The notes below the pieces were generated by a model that saw only the letters and a program-made list of their open reading frames with translations, searched no databases and had not been told where the DNA came from. The position numbers were made by a program, and so were the translations under genes. From Clostridia bacterium (GTDB lineage Bacteria > Bacillota_A > Clostridia > Christensenellales > Aristaeellaceae), in NCBI GenBank assembly GCA_017398245.1, contig JAFQGN010000178.1, forward strand, positions 1 to 7,892: a stretch of DNA of 7,892 nt, written 5' to 3'. Positions 5,699-7,892 of this stretch are shown piece by piece. Each line of letters opens with the position of its first letter. Within the stretch, counting starts at the first letter, position 1.

Positions 5699-7892
5699 AT
5701 GCCAGCGAAACGAAACAATACGAATGCCCGCCGTTCCACGCGCAACGCGGGGCGGCAGACAAAAGCCAATACATACAGCGAACCGAAGCAGGATACGCTG
5801 CGCGAAGCCGCAGGAACGATCATCATTTGCCTTGGCCTTCTCTCTTCCTATTTTGCACTGACCAGCGACGCAACCGGCTTTGCCGGGGTGATCCGCTCCA
5901 TTATGCTGGGGCTTGCGGGCAAGCTCTGCCTGTGCCTGCCGGTGATCATCATCTGGGTGGGCATTATCGTCGCCTTTTCCGGCAGGCAGAAGAAAGCCAG
6001 CCCCGGGCGAATCGCGCTGATCGCTTCCATGCTGCTGATCATTTTCGGCGCGGTCGAGATCTTCTTTGTGGAAGATCTGCTGATGACCATGCGCCAGACG
6101 CATTTTGCCAATTTCCTGCTGGAAGCGTTCCGCGCGCAGACGGGCTCCGGTCTGCTCGGCGCGCTGACGGCGTGGCCGCTGTATATGGGGCTGGGCCTGC
6201 GCGTTCCCGGAAGCCTGATCGTGTACATCAGCCTGTTCGTCGTCGTGCTCATCCTATTGCGAAAGATCAACCTGCATACTATTCGCGACCGCGCGGCAGA
6301 CCGCTTTGCCAACGTGCAGCAGCATATGGAGGAGCGGCGCGAAGTGCGTGCAGAACGGCGCGAAGCCCGCATCGAACGCCAGGAAGCCGAGAGGCTCGCC
6401 CGCGCGCAGCAGCTCGTCATTCCCAAAGCCGATCCGAATGCCGATAATCGCCGCGACAAACGCGCAGCCGCCGAGGCGGAGGATGCGTTTTCCGCAAAAC
6501 AGACCGTAGTCTCTTCTAAACTCAAGGCGCATTCCCGTAAGGTGGAGGTCGTCGACCAGCCCACTCCCTCCGTGCACGAAGACCATGCAGCCGAGCGCGA
6601 AAAGGACGAAGAGCCCGCGGCTTTCCGCGCGCTGAAAAACCGGAAAGCGGCTGCGGCGAAGGTGGAAACTGCCCCCGAAGACGATGTTCCGCCCTTTGAC
6701 CCGGCGGACGATCTGTTTGACGGGCGTGCGCAGGAGCCCTTCCCGGGCGCGTTTGCCGGTAACAGAGAAAAAGAGAACGCCGAACACAGTAACCAGACTT
6801 CGGTCTCTTTCGATTTTACAGAAGAGACTCCGGTCGTTTATGAAACGGCGATCCATACCGAGAACGATGACGAGACCACAGATGAAGACGAGGATGATTT
6901 CATCCTCCCCTCTCCCGATGATTTCGACGCAGAGCCCGAGCTGAAGGAGGAGGACTATGTCCCCGGCAGCCGTCTGATCGAAAAGGAGCATGTATACAAG
7001 CACGAACCTGCTCAGCCGCTGTCTTCCTATTCGGAAGAAAAGGAGATGCGCGCGCCGATCCACACCGACATGCTGGTAAGCGACGAGGACGAACAGGAAG
7101 CGCCTTCGGAGCAGGATGTGCCAAAGAAGGAATCTCTCTTTGGCGACAGAGTGCGCCGGGCGAACTCCGCATACGACGCACAGAAGGCGGCGCAGAGCGC
7201 GCCCGAGCAGAAGCAGACTTCGGTCTCTTCTCCGTTTGGCAGCGGCCTCGCCTCCGGGCCGGAGAACGTGCCCTTCTCGCAGAATCCCATTTTCGGCGTG
7301 CAGAAGCCTGCCGCGCCCGCTGTGCCGGAGCCGCCGCAGTATAATTATCCGCCGGTGGATCTGCTTGCGCAGGCGAAGCCTTCCAAGCTGCGCAATCAGG
7401 AATCGATCGACATGGAAAAGGGCCGCAAGCTCGTGGAAGTGCTTTTGAGCTTTGGCATCACCACCAAGCTGACGGGCGTTTCGCACGGCCCGACCGTGAC
7501 GCGCTTTGAGCTTGCGCCCGCGCCGGGCATCAAGGTCAGCCGCATCACAAGTCTGGTGGACGATATCGCGCTGGGCCTTGCGGCCAAGAGCGTGCGCATC
7601 GAAGCACCGATCCCCGGAAAGCCCGCCGTGGGCGTGGAAGTGCCCAACGACGAGATCGAAACGGTGCCGCTGCGCGATGTACTGGAAAGCGGCGAGGCGC
7701 AGAAGCACCCCTCTCGCGTCGCAGCGGCGATCGGCCGCGATAACGGCGGACGAAACATCATCTGCGATCTGGCTAAAATGCCGCACATCCTGATCGCCGG
7801 CGCGACCGGCGCGGGCAAATCGGTATGCATCAACTGCATCATCTGCTCGATCCTGTACAGGGCCACGCCCGAAGAGGTGCGACTGATCATGA
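5699..7892 (+). CDS. ftsK: FtsK/SpoIIIE-type DNA translocase, 3'-truncated by the window edge
   Basis: This membrane-anchored ATPase pumps chromosomal DNA through the closing septum. The 731 visible residues show a basic N-terminus (1-35), hydrophobic segments at about 38-55, 70-94, 104-124 and 151-187 (the last may be two helices), and an arginine/glutamate-rich helical stretch (195-240). A long low-complexity linker follows to about 560, with an acidic block near 388-420. The alpha domain starts about 570 with EKGRKLVEVLLSFGI, then GPTVTRFELAPAPGIKVSRI (597-616). Walker A GATGAGKS is at 701-708 (K707, S708). Walker B and the DNA-orienting gamma domain lie beyond the window. The start is the only in-frame ATG before the first membrane segment, with a TAG upstream at 5657. 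The ribosome binding site is only a GGGGG run (5689-5693). Walker A lies far later than in compact SpoIIIE-size proteins because of the linker. The function call is secure; ftsK versus spoIIIE is not decided. Confidence 0.95.
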   Translation, partial: MPAKRNNTNARRSTRNAGRQTKANTYSEPKQDTLREAAGTIIICLGLLSSYFALTSDATGFAGVIRSIMLGLAGKLCLCLPVIIIWVGIIVAFSGRQKKASPGRIALIASMLLIIFGAVEIFFVEDLLMTMRQTHFANFLLEAFRAQTGSGLLGALTAWPLYMGLGLRVPGSLIVYISLFVVVLILLRKINLHTIRDRAADRFANVQQHMEERREVRAERREARIERQEAERLARAQQLVIPKADPNADNRRDKRAAAEAEDAFSAKQTVVSSKLKAHSRKVEVVDQPTPSVHEDHAAEREKDEEPAAFRALKNRKAAAAKVETAPEDDVPPFDPADDLFDGRAQEPFPGAFAGNREKENAEHSNQTSVSFDFTEETPVVYETAIHTENDDETTDEDEDDFILPSPDDFDAEPELKEEDYVPGSRLIEKEHVYKHEPAQPLSSYSEEKEMRAPIHTDMLVSDEDEQEAPSEQDVPKKESLFGDRVRRANSAYDAQKAAQSAPEQKQTSVSSPFGSGLASGPENVPFSQNPIFGVQKPAAPAVPEPPQYNYPPVDLLAQAKPSKLRNQESIDMEKGRKLVEVLLSFGITTKLTGVSHGPTVTRFELAPAPGIKVSRITSLVDDIALGLAAKSVRIEAPIPGKPAVGVEVPNDEIETVPLRDVLESGEAQKHPSRVAAAIGRDNGGRNIICDLAKMPHILIAGATGAGKSVCINCIICSILYRATPEEVRLIM

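Noticed and set aside
6254..7786. Open reading frame of 510 codons on the minus strand opposite ftsK
   Set aside because: It is antisense to the FtsK linker and motor, with arginine- and leucine-rich translation and no domain. It is a shadow of biased codon use.

Overview
The window is a GC-rich bacterial chromosome segment with a housekeeping layout. Everything recognisable points to a member of the Firmicutes/Clostridia: a WCISRQ-type valyl-tRNA synthetase, strong AGGAGG-type ribosome binding sites, sigma-A-like promoters, an FtsK/SpoIIIE translocase and a bacterial glycogen synthase. A gut-type clostridial lineage such as Oscillospirales or Christensenellales is my guess from the feel of the sequence. 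It is not proven.

Layout: (1) bases 2-2065, the 3' three quarters of valS (+), closed by a strong intrinsic terminator. (2) 2122-2752, a Nudix hydrolase gene (+) behind two candidate promoters and a 21-bp-spaced direct repeat. (3) 2750-2986, a convergent intergenic region holding repeat A (copy 1), a bidirectional terminator and hairpin repeat B (copy 1). (4) 2987-3463, a GNAT acetyltransferase (-). (5) 3464-3745, an intergenic region with repeat A (copy 2), repeat B (copy 2) and the glgA terminator. (6) 3746-5419, glgA, glycogen synthase (-), with an unusual C-terminal tail of about 80 residues rich in Lys, Ala and Glu. (7) 5420-5698, a divergent promoter region. (8) 5699 to the window end, ftsK/spoIIIE (+), cut off just after the Walker A motif.

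The genes do not form one pathway. valS serves translation, glgA glycogen synthesis, and ftsK chromosome segregation; the Nudix and GNAT genes are small-molecule enzymes of unknown substrate. Each has its own promoter or terminator signals except the GNAT gene, for which I found no convincing promoter. The most unusual content is two families of hairpin repeats, A and B, each present twice in the same order around the GNAT gene. Their stems differ between copies by compensating changes. The glgA tail and the two-promoter architecture upstream of glgA come next. I saw no mobile-element gene, CRISPR array, rRNA or tRNA. I see no clear new multi-gene system.
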